Shown here piece by piece: positions 7,826 through 16,889 of a DNA stretch of 64,000 nucleotides. Made by a program: the position numbers and the translations under genes. Under the pieces are notes generated by a model. The model searched no databases. It had not been told where the DNA came from and worked only from the letters and a program-made list of their open reading frames with translations. Numbering within the stretch: the stretch's first letter is position 1; each line of letters starts with the position of its first letter. This DNA is from Streptomyces canus (lineage in GTDB: Bacteria; Actinomycetota; Actinomycetes; Streptomycetales; Streptomycetaceae): the NCBI RefSeq assembly GCF_041435015.1, contig NZ_CP107990.1, positions 48,509-112,508 of the forward strand, written 5' to 3'.

Positions 7826-10800
7826 ATGACGCCTGAAGAGGCTGTGGCGCAGTTGCGTCAGCGAGTTGACCGGGCGAGGGTCGCGGCCGGCCTGACCAAG
7901 ACTGCGTTAGCTGAACGCACTGCTCAGGGACGAGTGAAGGTCTCCCGCGGGACGGTGCAGCAGTTCTTTCGTGCTGACGGGCCGATGCCGAGCATGGACA
8001 CGGTCACCGCGCTCGCGACGGTACTGAAACTCGATGTCCAGGATCTGCTCGATCTCCGTGATGTAGCTGCGGGAAGTGCGGACGTGGCGGATGAAGCAGT
8101 GCCGCCTGGACCCGCGCCCAAACCTGGCGGTGGACCGAGCAGCGTGCTCAGGGACGGTCCGGGGCCCGAGCCGCGGCTGGTCGGGCCGATCCCTCCGGCC
8201 GCGTTGGCTTTCCAGCACCGTGCAGAGGCCGACCAGTTGCGGGCAATGCTGGAGGACGGCGGGACCGCCGTCCTCGAGGGCCGGTCAGCGGGCAGGATCC
8301 CGGTAGCGGGTGCGCTGGTCGGCCTGGGAGGTGTCGGCAAGTCCCAGCTCGCCGCTGACTACGCCCGCACGGTGCTCGCCGACGGGACAGTGGATCTGGT
8401 GGTGTGGGTGACCGCCACCGAACGGCCAGCGATCATCGACCGCCTCGCGCAGGCTGGCCGTGAACTCTGCGCGAGTGGATTGGCAGATCCGGAGCAGGCC
8501 GCCCGCGCTTTCCTAGCGTGGCTCGCCCCGAAACGGTCGGCTGCACCACTGCGGTGGCTGGTAGTACTGGATGACCTCACCCTCCCCGGGGACATGAACG
8601 ACCTGTGGCCGCCGGCCAGCCCCCAGGGACGCACCCTGGTCACCACCCGCCGCCAGGACGCAGCGCTCACCGGGCCCGGCCGAAACCGCCTCCAGGTCGG
8701 CCTGTTCACCCCCGGGCAGGCCATCGCCTATCTCTCCGAAGCCCTCGCCGCGTACGAACGGACCGCGCATGACGAGGACCTCGCAGCATTGGCCGCGGCC
8801 CTCGGCCACCTGCCGCTCGCCCTGTCACAGGCTGCCGCCTACCTCGCCGACACCGGCAGCACCATCAGCGCGTACCGGCAGGCCCTCGCCGACCGGGCGA
8901 CCGCGCTGCACGACCTCGCCCCCGACCTGCTGCCCGACCAGCAATCACACACGGTCGCCGCCGCATGGGCACTGTCCATTGACCACGCCGACACCCTCAA
9001 GCCCGAAGGCCTCGCCCGCCCCCTCCTCCAGCTCGCCGCCTGCCTCGATCCGTACGGCATCCCGGCCACCGTCCTAACCAGCGGGCCCGCCCGCACCTAC
9101 CTCGCACACCACCGCACTTCCCGGCCCGACAATCAGCCAGCTGAGAGCAGAACCAAGTCGGCAGCGGAGGTTGAACCGGTCTCGGCAGCGGAGGTGGAAC
9201 GGGCGATCAGCGCACTGCGTCGGCTCAGCCTCCTTACCTACACCCCCGACACACCCGCGACCGCCGTACGCGTCCACCAACTTCTCCAGCACGCCGTCCG
9301 CGACACCCTCACCCCTGATCAAAGGTACGAAACCGCCCACGCCGCAGCTGACTCGCTGATCGACGCCTGGCCCGACATCGAACGCGACACCCAACTCGCC
9401 CAAGCCCTACGCGCCAACACCACCGCTCTCACAGCACAAACGGAAGCCGAACTGCACCGGCCCAACGCGCACAGGGTGCTGCACCGCTCAGGCCACAGCC
9501 TGGGCGAAGCAGGACAGGTCACCGCCGCCCGCGACCACTTCCAGTACCTCACCAAAACGACCCACCGTCACCTCGGCCCCGACCATCCCGACACCCTCAC
9601 CACCCGAGGCAACCTCGCCACCTGGCAGGGACAGGCGGGAGACGCCGCCGGAGCGGCCAAAGCGTACGCCGACCTCCTAACACACATGATCCGGGTACTG
9701 GGTCCCGACCACCCCGCCACCCTCCCCACCCGAAGCAACCTCGCCAGTTGGAGGGGAGAGGCAGGAGACGCCGCCGGAGCCGCCGAAGCGTACGCCGACC
9801 TGCTCACCGATCTGATCCAGGCACTGGGCCCCGACCACCCCGCCACCCTCACCACCCGAAGCAACCTCGCCACCTGGCAGGGACAGGCAGGAGACGCCAC
9901 CGGAGCCGCCGAAGCCTTTACCGACCTGCTCACCGATCGGATCCGGGTACTGGGCCCCGACCATCCCGACACCCTCATCACCCGAAGCAACCTCGCCAGT
10001 TGGAGGGGAGAGGCAGGAGACGCCGCCGGAGCCGCCGAAGCCTTTACCGACCTGCTCACCGATCGGATCCGGGTACTGGGCCCCGACCACCCCGACACCC
10101 TCATCACCCGAAGCAACCTCGCCACCTGGCAGGGACAGGCAGGAGACGCCACCGGAGCCGCCGAACCGTACGCAGGCCTCCTAACACACATGATCCGGGT
10201 ACTAGGCCCCGACCATCCCGACACCCTCACCACCCGAAGCAACCTCGCCACCTGGCAGGGACAGGCAGGAGACGCCACCGGAGCCGCCGAAACGTACGCC
10301 GACCTCCTAACACACATGATCCGGGTACTAGGCCCGAACCACCCCGCCACCCTCACCACCCGAAGCAACCTCGCCAGTTGGAGGGGAGAAGCAGGAGACG
10401 CCACCGGAGCCGCCGAAGCCTTTACCGACCTGCTCACCGATCGGATCCGGGTACTGGGCCCCGACCACCCCGACACCCTCACCACCCGAAACAACCTCGC
10501 CACCTGGCAGGGACGGGCAGGGGACGTGAGCGGAGCTGCCGAAGCGTACGCCGACCTGCTCACCGATCGGATCCGGGTACTGGGCCCCGACCACCCCGAC
10601 ACTCTCACCACCCGAAACAACCTCGCCACCTGGCAGGGACGGGCAGGGGACGTGAGCGGAGCTGCCGAAGCGTACGCGCAACTCCTTGCTGCTCAGCAAC
10701 GACTCAACGGCGAGGATCATCCCGATACATTCGCGGCCTGGGGCAGCTACGCATACTGGCGAGGTCAAGCAGGGGACACAGCAGAAGCCATCGCCGCAAC

Positions 10801-10900
10801 CACACAACTGCTGGAGCGAATGACAGAGGCTCTAGGAGACGATCACCCGCACCTCCAGGTCCTACGGCACAACCTTGCCTATTTGCGCGATCACAGCTGA
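7826..10900 (+). CDS. STAND ATPase: XRE HTH - NB-ARC - tetratricopeptide repeats (module 1)
   Basis: The 1024-aa protein starts at the ATG at 7826 after AGGGGGAGC. An XRE-like helix-turn-helix occupies residues 1-80 (GLTKTALAERTAQGRVKVSRGTV pattern). The NB-ARC NTPase follows with P-loop GLGGVGKS at 166-173 and Walker B LVVLDDL at about 245-251, then a winged-helix part ending in RVHQLLQHAVRDTL. From about residue 580 there are nine near-identical 42-aa TPR units beginning LGPDHPDTL, plus two diverged ones. STAND proteins are switch-like NTPases that oligomerise on sensing a ligand through their repeats. The N-terminal HTH suggests a DNA or autoregulatory output. It runs against the surrounding leftward operon, so the module looks inserted. 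A paralogue is at 43354-45792. Confidence 0.85.
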   Translation: MTPEEAVAQLRQRVDRARVAAGLTKTALAERTAQGRVKVSRGTVQQFFRADGPMPSMDTVTALATVLKLDVQDLLDLRDVAAGSADVADEAVPPGPAPKPGGGPSSVLRDGPGPEPRLVGPIPPAALAFQHRAEADQLRAMLEDGGTAVLEGRSAGRIPVAGALVGLGGVGKSQLAADYARTVLADGTVDLVVWVTATERPAIIDRLAQAGRELCASGLADPEQAARAFLAWLAPKRSAAPLRWLVVLDDLTLPGDMNDLWPPASPQGRTLVTTRRQDAALTGPGRNRLQVGLFTPGQAIAYLSEALAAYERTAHDEDLAALAAALGHLPLALSQAAAYLADTGSTISAYRQALADRATALHDLAPDLLPDQQSHTVAAAWALSIDHADTLKPEGLARPLLQLAACLDPYGIPATVLTSGPARTYLAHHRTSRPDNQPAESRTKSAAEVEPVSAAEVERAISALRRLSLLTYTPDTPATAVRVHQLLQHAVRDTLTPDQRYETAHAAADSLIDAWPDIERDTQLAQALRANTTALTAQTEAELHRPNAHRVLHRSGHSLGEAGQVTAARDHFQYLTKTTHRHLGPDHPDTLTTRGNLATWQGQAGDAAGAAKAYADLLTHMIRVLGPDHPATLPTRSNLASWRGEAGDAAGAAEAYADLLTDLIQALGPDHPATLTTRSNLATWQGQAGDATGAAEAFTDLLTDRIRVLGPDHPDTLITRSNLASWRGEAGDAAGAAEAFTDLLTDRIRVLGPDHPDTLITRSNLATWQGQAGDATGAAEPYAGLLTHMIRVLGPDHPDTLTTRSNLATWQGQAGDATGAAETYADLLTHMIRVLGPNHPATLTTRSNLASWRGEAGDATGAAEAFTDLLTDRIRVLGPDHPDTLTTRNNLATWQGRAGDVSGAAEAYADLLTDRIRVLGPDHPDTLTTRNNLATWQGRAGDVSGAAEAYAQLLAAQQRLNGEDHPDTFAAWGSYAYWRGQAGDTAEAIAATTQLLERMTEALGDDHPHLQVLRHNLAYLRDHS
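9571..10680 (+). repeat. Near-identical 126-bp tandem repeats encoding TPR units
   Basis: Nine 126-bp units each encode a 42-residue TPR unit beginning LGPDHP. Units alternate between blocks such as SNLATWQGQAGDATGAAE and SNLASWRGEAGDAAGAAE, and between endings DRIRV, HMIRV and DLIQA. Long DNA stretches are unchanged between units. Such identity points to recent unit exchange or copy-number change by recombination. Confidence 0.85.
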
Positions 10901-10908
10901 CCTTCGAG

Positions 10909-11352
10909 TTAGGCGGCCAGCCGGTGCGCGGCCGCGGTGGTGATGTAGCTGGAGGGGGCGGCTGGGGTGCCGTCGTGGCATTCCAGGCAACTGCCGAGGG
11001 TTTTCAGCGGGATGCAGTGGAAGTAGCGGCGGCCGCAGAGGGGGCAGGTCTGCCGGGCGGCCATCGCCTTGTCGAGCGCGAGTTCTTTCGCGAGCGTCAT
11101 CGGCAGCTTCGGTTTCGCCAGGTCGATCCTGTACAGCCAGGCGAAGCGCTGGCCGCCGCGGCATTCGATCCGCGCGACGGGATCCTGGCCGCCGGGACGC
11201 AGCCCCATCTCCCGCAGCTGCCTGCGGGTTGCCAGGTTCTGGTGTCCGGCCTGCTTCCACCTAAAGACTGGTAGGGAGCCGTCGCCGGGATCGTGCGGGT
11301 CGACGTCGACCAGGTCGACGCCTTCGTGCTGTGGGGCGCCCATCATCGCCAC
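10909..11352 (-). CDS. RRQRL-type zinc-binding protein
   Basis: The 147-aa protein has LATRRQLREMGLRPGGQDPV at about 41-60 and a zinc site TCPLCGRRYFHCIPLKTLGSCLECHDG at about 102-128 (three CxxC or CxxxC pairs). This matches the small RRQRL-motif zinc proteins common in Streptomyces plasmids and integrative elements, whose role is unknown. Its stop is only 8 bp from the convergent STAND gene end, showing where the insertion joins the leftward backbone. An upstream frame (11261-11764) overlaps its 5' end. Confidence 0.7.
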   Translation of the reverse strand: MAMMGAPQHEGVDLVDVDPHDPGDGSLPVFRWKQAGHQNLATRRQLREMGLRPGGQDPVARIECRGGQRFAWLYRIDLAKPKLPMTLAKELALDKAMAARQTCPLCGRRYFHCIPLKTLGSCLECHDGTPAAPSSYITTAAAHRLAA

Positions 11353-11764
11353 CAGGCACGGGGCAGCCGCCGGGGCCGGTGCGAGTAGCGGGGGCCGGGC
11401 CGGTGCGGGCGGGGCCTGCCGATCCGTCGTCGGGGAACGAGCACGAGCGATCTCCTCCAGCAGGTCGTGGACAGCACCGCGCCCCCGACAGAGACGGTGT
11501 GGCGGGGGGGAGGTGCGGGTTCGGCAAGGTCAGGCGGTGCCGAAGGCCGTGTGCGTGCTGTGCGGGCCGGGCGTGGTGGGGGCGGTGTGTCCCGGGGCGC
11601 GGGGTGTTCGGCTGCTGCGGCGCGGGTGCGTCGCCGATGTGGGTGCCGATGTAGTAGCCGGCTAGCAGGCCCAGGATGAGAAGCACCTTGTGCCGGTTGG
11701 CTCGCCACCAGGTGGGGGCCGGGGGCTCCGTGAGGATGCCTATGACGGTCGGGCCTTTCGCCAA
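11261..11764 (-). CDS. Possible single-pass membrane protein
   Basis: A frame starting at TTG 11762-11764, six bases after AAGGAGAT, gives about 167 aa beginning LAKGPTVIGILTEPPAPTW. It has one membrane helix (VLLILGLLAGYYIGTHI) and a long Pro/His/Arg-rich tail. The tail overlaps the next gene by 92 bp and looks compositionally random, so the true end may differ. The position, just downstream of the VirB4-like gene, suggests a transfer-related membrane peptide. The start and extent are uncertain. Confidence 0.4.
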   Translation of the reverse strand: MAKGPTVIGILTEPPAPTWWRANRHKVLLILGLLAGYYIGTHIGDAPAPQQPNTPRPGTHRPHHARPAQHAHGLRHRLTLPNPHLPPATPSLSGARCCPRPAGGDRSCSFPDDGSAGPARTGPAPATRTGPGGCPVPGGDDGRPTARRRRPGRRRPARSRRRLPTSL

Positions 11765-11973
11765 CGCACGATCTCCTTCTGTCTCGGGGAAACGGGGCGG
11801 CCGGGCAGCCTGTCCGGACTTCGCGCTCTCGCGGCTGTACGCGAGCAGGGCGAGGACCAGGCGGAACACCCGGAGATCGGCGCGTGGTGGGAGCCGGGGG
11901 CCCGTTGGGCCCCTACACGCTGCGGGCCCGCGCCCCGTGAAAGGGGTGCGGGCCCGCAGCGGCAGGATGGGAT

Positions 11974-14148
11974 CTAGTCGGAGGGAAGTCGCTTGCCGGT
12001 GTCGCCGTCGTAGGCGACGCCGGTCGGGGACAGCCGGATTGTCCGGGACTGCGCCCGGGCGCCCTCCTTCCATGTCTTGCCGCCGACCGCGATGTTCACG
12101 GTGATGTCCGCGAGCGGGTCCTTGACCGGGAGCGAGAGCTCGGGGGTCTTGGGGTACCAGCGGTCATTGCCCCGCGTGGTGTAGGCGCTCTTGCCGGAGG
12201 CGTCGATGCGCAGGTACTTCGCGTTGCGGTCGAAGTAGGAGCGCAGTTCGATGACGACCCGCTCCCGGTCGCTGCTCCACTGGGCGATGAGATCGGTGCT
12301 GATGCCGTCGAGCTGGACGGTTGCCCCGGATCGGCCCTTGTAGGCGGCGGCTTTGGCCTGGCGTTCCTGCTGCTTCTCATTGTCGGCCGCGTACTGGTAG
12401 ACGCCTGCGATCGTGATGCCCAGGGCGGCGATCGCGGCGACGTAGGGCCAGGTCCGCCGGCGCGGTTGCGGCTGCGGGGCGGCCTGGGGTTCGGGTGTGT
12501 ACGGCTGGGGGCCGCGGTGCCATTGCGGGGACGTGCCGTCGTCGGTCTTCTCGAACCATGCAGCGTCGTCAGTGCCCATGCGGGCGACCGTAGCGCGCAG
12601 TTGCATGGCCTGTCCGGGCTCTCCACTGAGATCGGCTACCTGTGCCCGGGTCTCCAACCAGGCAAGCGTCTGGGCGGAGTTGAGGCCGTGGGTGGTGATG
12701 TCCTCCCGCTCGTAGAGAGCGGCGAGCTGGGAGGCTTCGTTGAACCGGTCTTCGAGCGCGGCCTGGAGGACGCGCTCGTGCCGGGTGAGGTCGCCGATGA
12801 CGTTCGGAGGCAGGCTCTCCCAGTCCCAGGTGTCGTTGGCGGTGGTGAACGGGGCGTGCAGGTCCTCGGTCGGGTGGACGGCGCCGGTCTCTTCGCGGCT
12901 CGATGCCGTGACCGGTTCCGCCAGGGCGGTGGCGGCCTGTTCCACGGCCAGGTCCTGCTGCGCCAGTTCCTCGGTAGCGGCCTGTTGTGCTCGCCGGCGC
13001 CGCGACGACGTGTCGGTCAGTGTGATCTCGTCTTCGGTGAGGATCGTCTGGACGACGTCGATGTAGTCGGGGCCGACCTTCCACACTGCCTGGCCGGGTT
13101 CGAGGGTGGGGATGATGTCGATGAGCGACTGGGGGAGTCCCAGCAGGGCGCCGACGATCGCGGCTTCCTCCGGTCCGAGGCGTCCGACGTGGGCGATCTC
13201 GCACAGCTTGGCCAGGTCTTGCGCCTTGCCCTGTCCGAGGTCGGACAGGGTGTGCATCACCACGTCCAGACTCAGGGCGGCCTTGCGGCTGTTCTTCAGC
13301 AGGCGCTGGATGAGTTCGCTGGTGGCCGGGGACAGCAGGATTTGCCAGGCCTCTTCGAGGACCAGGTGGCGGTGCACGGCGGTGGACTGGGGCAGCCATA
13401 CGTGTTCAGCCCAGCAGGAGATCGCGGCCATCAGGGAGGGGATCGCCGGGGAGTTGCGGTCCAGTCGGCTGAAGTCGAAGGTCAGGATGGGCAGGTCGGT
13501 TTCGGGGAGGCTGGCGTCCTGGCCGTCGAACAGGCCGGTCAGTGAGCCTTCGGTGTAGCGGGACAGGGCGATCGCCGGGCCCTCGCCCCACTCGGTCAGC
13601 TTGGCGGCCGGCCAGCGGCCGTCCTGCGGCGTCACCAGCGCGTCGACCAGCCCGTTGAGCGAGGTTGCCTTCGGGTGGGCGAGGGCGTGCTGGAGGGCGT
13701 GGGCGGCCTGGACGGTGAGGGCGCCCGGCTCGACGGCGGTGATCAGGGAGCGCACCAGCTGTTCGCGGACCTCGCGCGGGAACAGCTCGCTGCACGGGTT
13801 GAGGGTGAAGGAGCCGGCCTCGATGACTCGGCCCTCCAGCGAGCGGGCCAGCGGCGCCCACTCGCCGCTCGCGTCCTCGCCGAAGGAGTCGATGACGACG
13901 TACTGGTGGGCGTTGTCGAGGATCTCGCGGCGGGCCCTCGTCTTGGCCGTCGTGGACTTGCCGGAGCCGAGACCTCCCAGCGCGAGCGAGTTCGTGGAGG
14001 GGAGGATCGCGGCGTCGGTCAGGACGGGGGAGAGGTGGAAGGCGCGGCCGTCCAGCAGGGAGCGGCCGATCGGGATGCCGGGGAAGGTGGTGTTGGAGGC
14101 GATGAGGGGTGCGGTGATCGCGGCGTGGTTGGAGGGCAGGCGGATCAC
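11974..14148 (-). CDS. VirB4/TraC-like conjugation ATPase with C-terminal membrane-anchored domain
   Basis: The 724-aa protein begins at GTG 14146-14148, overlapping the upstream gene stop (GTGA). It has P-loop GGLGSGKST at 58-66, a long RecA-like domain with Walker B HLVLEEAW, and LLKNSRKAALSLDVVMHTLSDL, typical of VirB4-type ATPases that power type IV secretion. After about residue 460 comes a helical, acidic linker, then one membrane helix (WPYVAAIAALGITIAGVYQY, about 565-585) and a roughly 140-aa outer or membrane-side domain. VirB4 proteins normally lack such a tail, so this looks like a fusion. It acts with the SCO6880-like, VirB6-like and hydrolase genes upstream. Confidence 0.82.
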   Translation of the reverse strand: MIRLPSNHAAITAPLIASNTTFPGIPIGRSLLDGRAFHLSPVLTDAAILPSTNSLALGGLGSGKSTTAKTRARREILDNAHQYVVIDSFGEDASGEWAPLARSLEGRVIEAGSFTLNPCSELFPREVREQLVRSLITAVEPGALTVQAAHALQHALAHPKATSLNGLVDALVTPQDGRWPAAKLTEWGEGPAIALSRYTEGSLTGLFDGQDASLPETDLPILTFDFSRLDRNSPAIPSLMAAISCWAEHVWLPQSTAVHRHLVLEEAWQILLSPATSELIQRLLKNSRKAALSLDVVMHTLSDLGQGKAQDLAKLCEIAHVGRLGPEEAAIVGALLGLPQSLIDIIPTLEPGQAVWKVGPDYIDVVQTILTEDEITLTDTSSRRRRAQQAATEELAQQDLAVEQAATALAEPVTASSREETGAVHPTEDLHAPFTTANDTWDWESLPPNVIGDLTRHERVLQAALEDRFNEASQLAALYEREDITTHGLNSAQTLAWLETRAQVADLSGEPGQAMQLRATVARMGTDDAAWFEKTDDGTSPQWHRGPQPYTPEPQAAPQPQPRRRTWPYVAAIAALGITIAGVYQYAADNEKQQERQAKAAAYKGRSGATVQLDGISTDLIAQWSSDRERVVIELRSYFDRNAKYLRIDASGKSAYTTRGNDRWYPKTPELSLPVKDPLADITVNIAVGGKTWKEGARAQSRTIRLSPTGVAYDGDTGKRLPSD

Positions 14149-15218
14149 AGGATCGCCCCTTTCCGGGTGGATGCTCCGTGCGGGGTGGTCATCACGTGGG
14201 CGCGGTGCTGCTGGCCGGGCAGCCAGTCGAGGCGGATGCGGTGCCGGTCGGCGGCCAGGGATGCATGCCAGCGGGTGTCGGTGACGGCCTCGGGGCTGTC
14301 GCCCCACACCGTGAGGTAGCCGTCGAGGTCGACGAGGGTGGCGCCTTGCACGAGGGCACCGTGTCGGGTGCCGCTGGCGATGGCGTTGGCGTCCTGCTTG
14401 ACCTTGTCGGCCGTAAACGCCTCGGAAGCCGCCTCCTGCCACTTCGCGGAGCGGCGCGACGCCGCCACGGGAAGCGGCCGGTACAGCACGGCGAAGGAGC
14501 GCTCTGCCTGGTCGTCGAGCAGGAGCTTGCCCATCAGGTCGCCGCCGGTCTCGTCCGGCCAGCCGGTGATGCGGGCGGTGGCCGCGTACCGGCCGTCCTC
14601 GAGGCCGACCCAGCCGGGGCCGCGGTCGACAACGACGGGCAGCGGTTCGGGGTCGAGGGGGGTGAGGGAGCCGAGGCGGGCGAACTCGCCCTCCAGCGTG
14701 GCCAGGATCCGGTCGGGCTGGCCGGCCAGTCCTTTGGGGACGTGCACGGAGAGGGTCTGGGTGTGGTCGGTGTACGCGCCGACCGCGGCGTGGTGGGTGA
14801 CGTGCACTTGGACGCCCGCCTGGCGGGCCTGCCCGGCCGCGAACGTCAGTGCCTTGGAGAACGCGTCGTGGAAAGCGGTGCGCCGCGCATCGTCCTGCAT
14901 GGTGCCGTGGCCCGGGTACAGGGCCCATGTCGCGGTGGCGCCGGGCTGGTTGGTCATGGAGGCGGGTGCGGTGCGCTCGCGCAGGTGCCGGTATCCGACG
15001 GTCGCCCACCGGGCCATCGAGCGCGGGCCGGGGGCGAGGTTGAGCGCGGCCGCGGCGGCGCCGACCGCGCCGAACGCCCACACGGGGGGCGGGGAGATCA
15101 TCGCGGACGCGAGGACGGCGCTTCCGACACCGGCGTTCACCCGTGTCAGCAGAGTCTCCGCCGGGCTCAGTCCGCGCTGGAGGGCGGGGATGCGGTAGCC
15201 GGGTGTCAGGGAGTACAT
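14145..15218 (-). CDS. SCO6880-like membrane protein of actinobacterial conjugation systems
   Basis: The 357-aa protein has two adjacent hydrophobic segments near the N-terminus (about 27-62: VGSAVLASAMISPPPVWAFG and VGAAAAALNLAPG), then a soluble domain with HVPKGLAGQPDRILATLEGEFARLGSL. It resembles the SCO6880-type proteins found beside VirB4-like ATPases in Streptomyces elements, which appear to combine a PrgI-like membrane part with a VirB4-N-like domain. The stop overlaps the ATPase start by 4 bp, so the two are probably made in step and interact. Confidence 0.65.
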   Translation of the reverse strand: MYSLTPGYRIPALQRGLSPAETLLTRVNAGVGSAVLASAMISPPPVWAFGAVGAAAAALNLAPGPRSMARWATVGYRHLRERTAPASMTNQPGATATWALYPGHGTMQDDARRTAFHDAFSKALTFAAGQARQAGVQVHVTHHAAVGAYTDHTQTLSVHVPKGLAGQPDRILATLEGEFARLGSLTPLDPEPLPVVVDRGPGWVGLEDGRYAATARITGWPDETGGDLMGKLLLDDQAERSFAVLYRPLPVAASRRSAKWQEAASEAFTADKVKQDANAIASGTRHGALVQGATLVDLDGYLTVWGDSPEAVTDTRWHASLAADRHRIRLDWLPGQQHRAHVMTTPHGASTRKGAIL

Positions 15219-15251
15219 CGGAACAACCTCCGGAAGTCTGGGGGTGAGCCG

Positions 15252-15304
15252 AGCCGGGCCCGGCCCCTCCCTAGCGATGCAGGGGGGAGGGGCCGGGCCC
15301 GGCT
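15252..15304. terminator. 20-bp hairpin inside the transfer gene array
   Basis: A perfect 20-bp GC stem (15252-15271 with 15285-15304) lies between the VirB6-like gene (ends 15312) and the SCO6880-like gene (starts 15218). It may terminate or attenuate the upstream transcript, splitting the array into two units. Confidence 0.7.
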
Positions 15305-15311
15305 GGACTCG

Positions 15312-16604
15312 TTACGGGGTGGGCCGTCGCCGACGGGGCGCTGGCGGCGGGGAAGTGGCTGGGGTCTGGCCGCCGTTGGCGTCCGGGTTGCGCTGCTGTC
15401 GGCCGGGGAGGTTGTAGGCGGCGCGCACTCGACTGCGGCGGTCGGCGTCCCGGTTCGCCTCGCTGACGGCGGACTGGGTGGTCAGCCGTCCCGGCCGCCG
15501 CTGCTGCCTCACGCCATACGCGGCGAGCAGGACCCCGCGGTCCTGGTGCGCGGCCCGGCCTGGGGTGTCGATGATGCGGCGCGGCCGGCGGGCGTTCTCC
15601 CGCTCGTAGATGTCCGGGGCACCGGCCCGGACGACCGCGTGGGCCAGCCGGTTGTCGGTGCGCCGTTCCACAAACGTCCGGGCTCCGCGCGCGATCCGGG
15701 GTCCGAAGTAGGGGATCCCGTGGAAGATCATGCGCAGCATCAGGGCGTCCGCGGCGAGCAGGAGGACGGTGTCGACCACGAGGGAGCCGTGGGCGAGGGC
15801 GACGAACGGGGAGACCAGGAGCAGGGCGAACGGGCAGAGCATGAGCCCGAGCAGGCGCATCGCCCACGTCTTCACGGCCGTCGTGTCGCCCCCTCGGGCC
15901 AGCGAAGCCAGCACGAGGGGAGCCATGCACACGAACGCGAGGATGCCGAGGTTGCGGGTGAGGAAGACCAGCCCGGCGGGGGCGAGCGCGACCACCAGGG
16001 CGGAGATCAGCAGGAGCCGTGTCAGCGGCACGTTGGTGTCCGCGCCGTTCTGGATGTCTTCCACGATGACCTTGAACAGGGTCGACTCGTTGCTGTTGAA
16101 CGCGGCCGTGAACGCTGCGCTCACGGCCTTGTTCAGCATCATTACCGCCCCCGGGACCGCCGCCATACCGGCGACGGCCGCCAGGGTCCAGCCGGTCGAC
16201 GTGCCCATCTGGCGCAGGCGCGGTGCGCCCTGCCAGGCGGTCAGGCCGCATACGACGATCACGCACACGAAGATGGCGACGGCCAGGTGCTGACCGAGCC
16301 ACAGGAACGGCTCGTACAGGGCACTGTCCGCGCTCTTCGGCGCCCACGCGTCCTTCGGCGCGACCAACGCGTTGATCTTCTTTAGGAGGCTCTCCGCGGT
16401 CTTTTGGACGTTGTCGGCGGCCCCGTCGGTGAGGCTGGTGCCCCCGCCGGTGCCGCCGCTGGAGGGGAGGTTGTGATCCTCCTCGCAGAGCTTTCGCACC
16501 GGTTGAGTGAGGTAGCGGCAAGGATTGTCTTTGTTGCCCTCCGATTCGCAGATCTCCAAGGCCTGGCCGGTGAGCAGACTGCAGTTGTCGTTCTTGCCCG
16601 CCAT
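15312..16604 (-). CDS. VirB6/TrbL-like polytopic membrane protein
   Basis: The 430-aa protein has an N-terminal Cys-containing soluble segment, then at least five to six membrane helices between about residues 105 and 300 (HLAVAIFVCVIVVCGLTAW, LLLISALVVALAPAGLVFL and others). A basic, Pro-rich cytoplasmic tail of about 110 aa rich in Arg follows. This layout fits the VirB6/TrbL inner-membrane channel proteins of type IV secretion. It is followed by the SCO6880-like and VirB4-like genes and preceded by a small membrane protein 6 bp upstream. Confidence 0.72.
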   Translation of the reverse strand: MAGKNDNCSLLTGQALEICESEGNKDNPCRYLTQPVRKLCEEDHNLPSSGGTGGGTSLTDGAADNVQKTAESLLKKINALVAPKDAWAPKSADSALYEPFLWLGQHLAVAIFVCVIVVCGLTAWQGAPRLRQMGTSTGWTLAAVAGMAAVPGAVMMLNKAVSAAFTAAFNSNESTLFKVIVEDIQNGADTNVPLTRLLLISALVVALAPAGLVFLTRNLGILAFVCMAPLVLASLARGGDTTAVKTWAMRLLGLMLCPFALLLVSPFVALAHGSLVVDTVLLLAADALMLRMIFHGIPYFGPRIARGARTFVERRTDNRLAHAVVRAGAPDIYERENARRPRRIIDTPGRAAHQDRGVLLAAYGVRQQRRPGRLTTQSAVSEANRDADRRSRVRAAYNLPGRQQRNPDANGGQTPATSPPPAPRRRRPTP

Positions 16605-16610
16605 GCCGGA

Positions 16611-16886
16611 TCAGCCCTTGGCCTGGGTGACGGTGGAGAAGAGGGTGTCGCCGTAGAGGGCGAGGACGACCGCGACGAACAGCGTGCCGATCGCCATCGA
16701 CCCCTTCCTGAGGGCGCCCTTCGGGTCGCCGGACAGCTGCAGCAGCATGCGCAGCGCGATGACCACGATGACGGCGGCGATGCCCTTGGTGACCAGGCCG
16801 CCGCCGGTCAGGCCGATGGTGTCGAAGAAGTCCTTGAAGCCGGTGGACATGTCGATCGGCTTGGCGAGGAAGAGGGACTTGTTCAT
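16611..16886 (-). CDS. Small two-helix membrane protein (pilin-like position)
   Basis: The 91-aa protein has two hydrophobic helices: VTKGIAAVIVVIALRMLLQL and GTLFVAVVLALYGDTLF, separated by a short basic loop (SGDPKGALRKG). Size, topology and position just upstream of the VirB6-like gene match VirB2/TrbC-type small subunits, but no signal peptide cleavage pattern is clear. In actinobacterial transfer systems such proteins are often present without visible pili. Confidence 0.65.
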   Translation of the reverse strand: MNKSLFLAKPIDMSTGFKDFFDTIGLTGGGLVTKGIAAVIVVIALRMLLQLSGDPKGALRKGSMAIGTLFVAVVLALYGDTLFSTVTQAKG

Positions 16887-16889
16887 GGG

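Noticed and set aside
9568..11274. Long leftward and alternative rightward frames over the TPR repeats
   Set aside because: They are translations of the 126-bp repeats in wrong frames; they show the same period and have Arg/His/Pro- or Ser/Val-rich composition with no ribosome-binding site.
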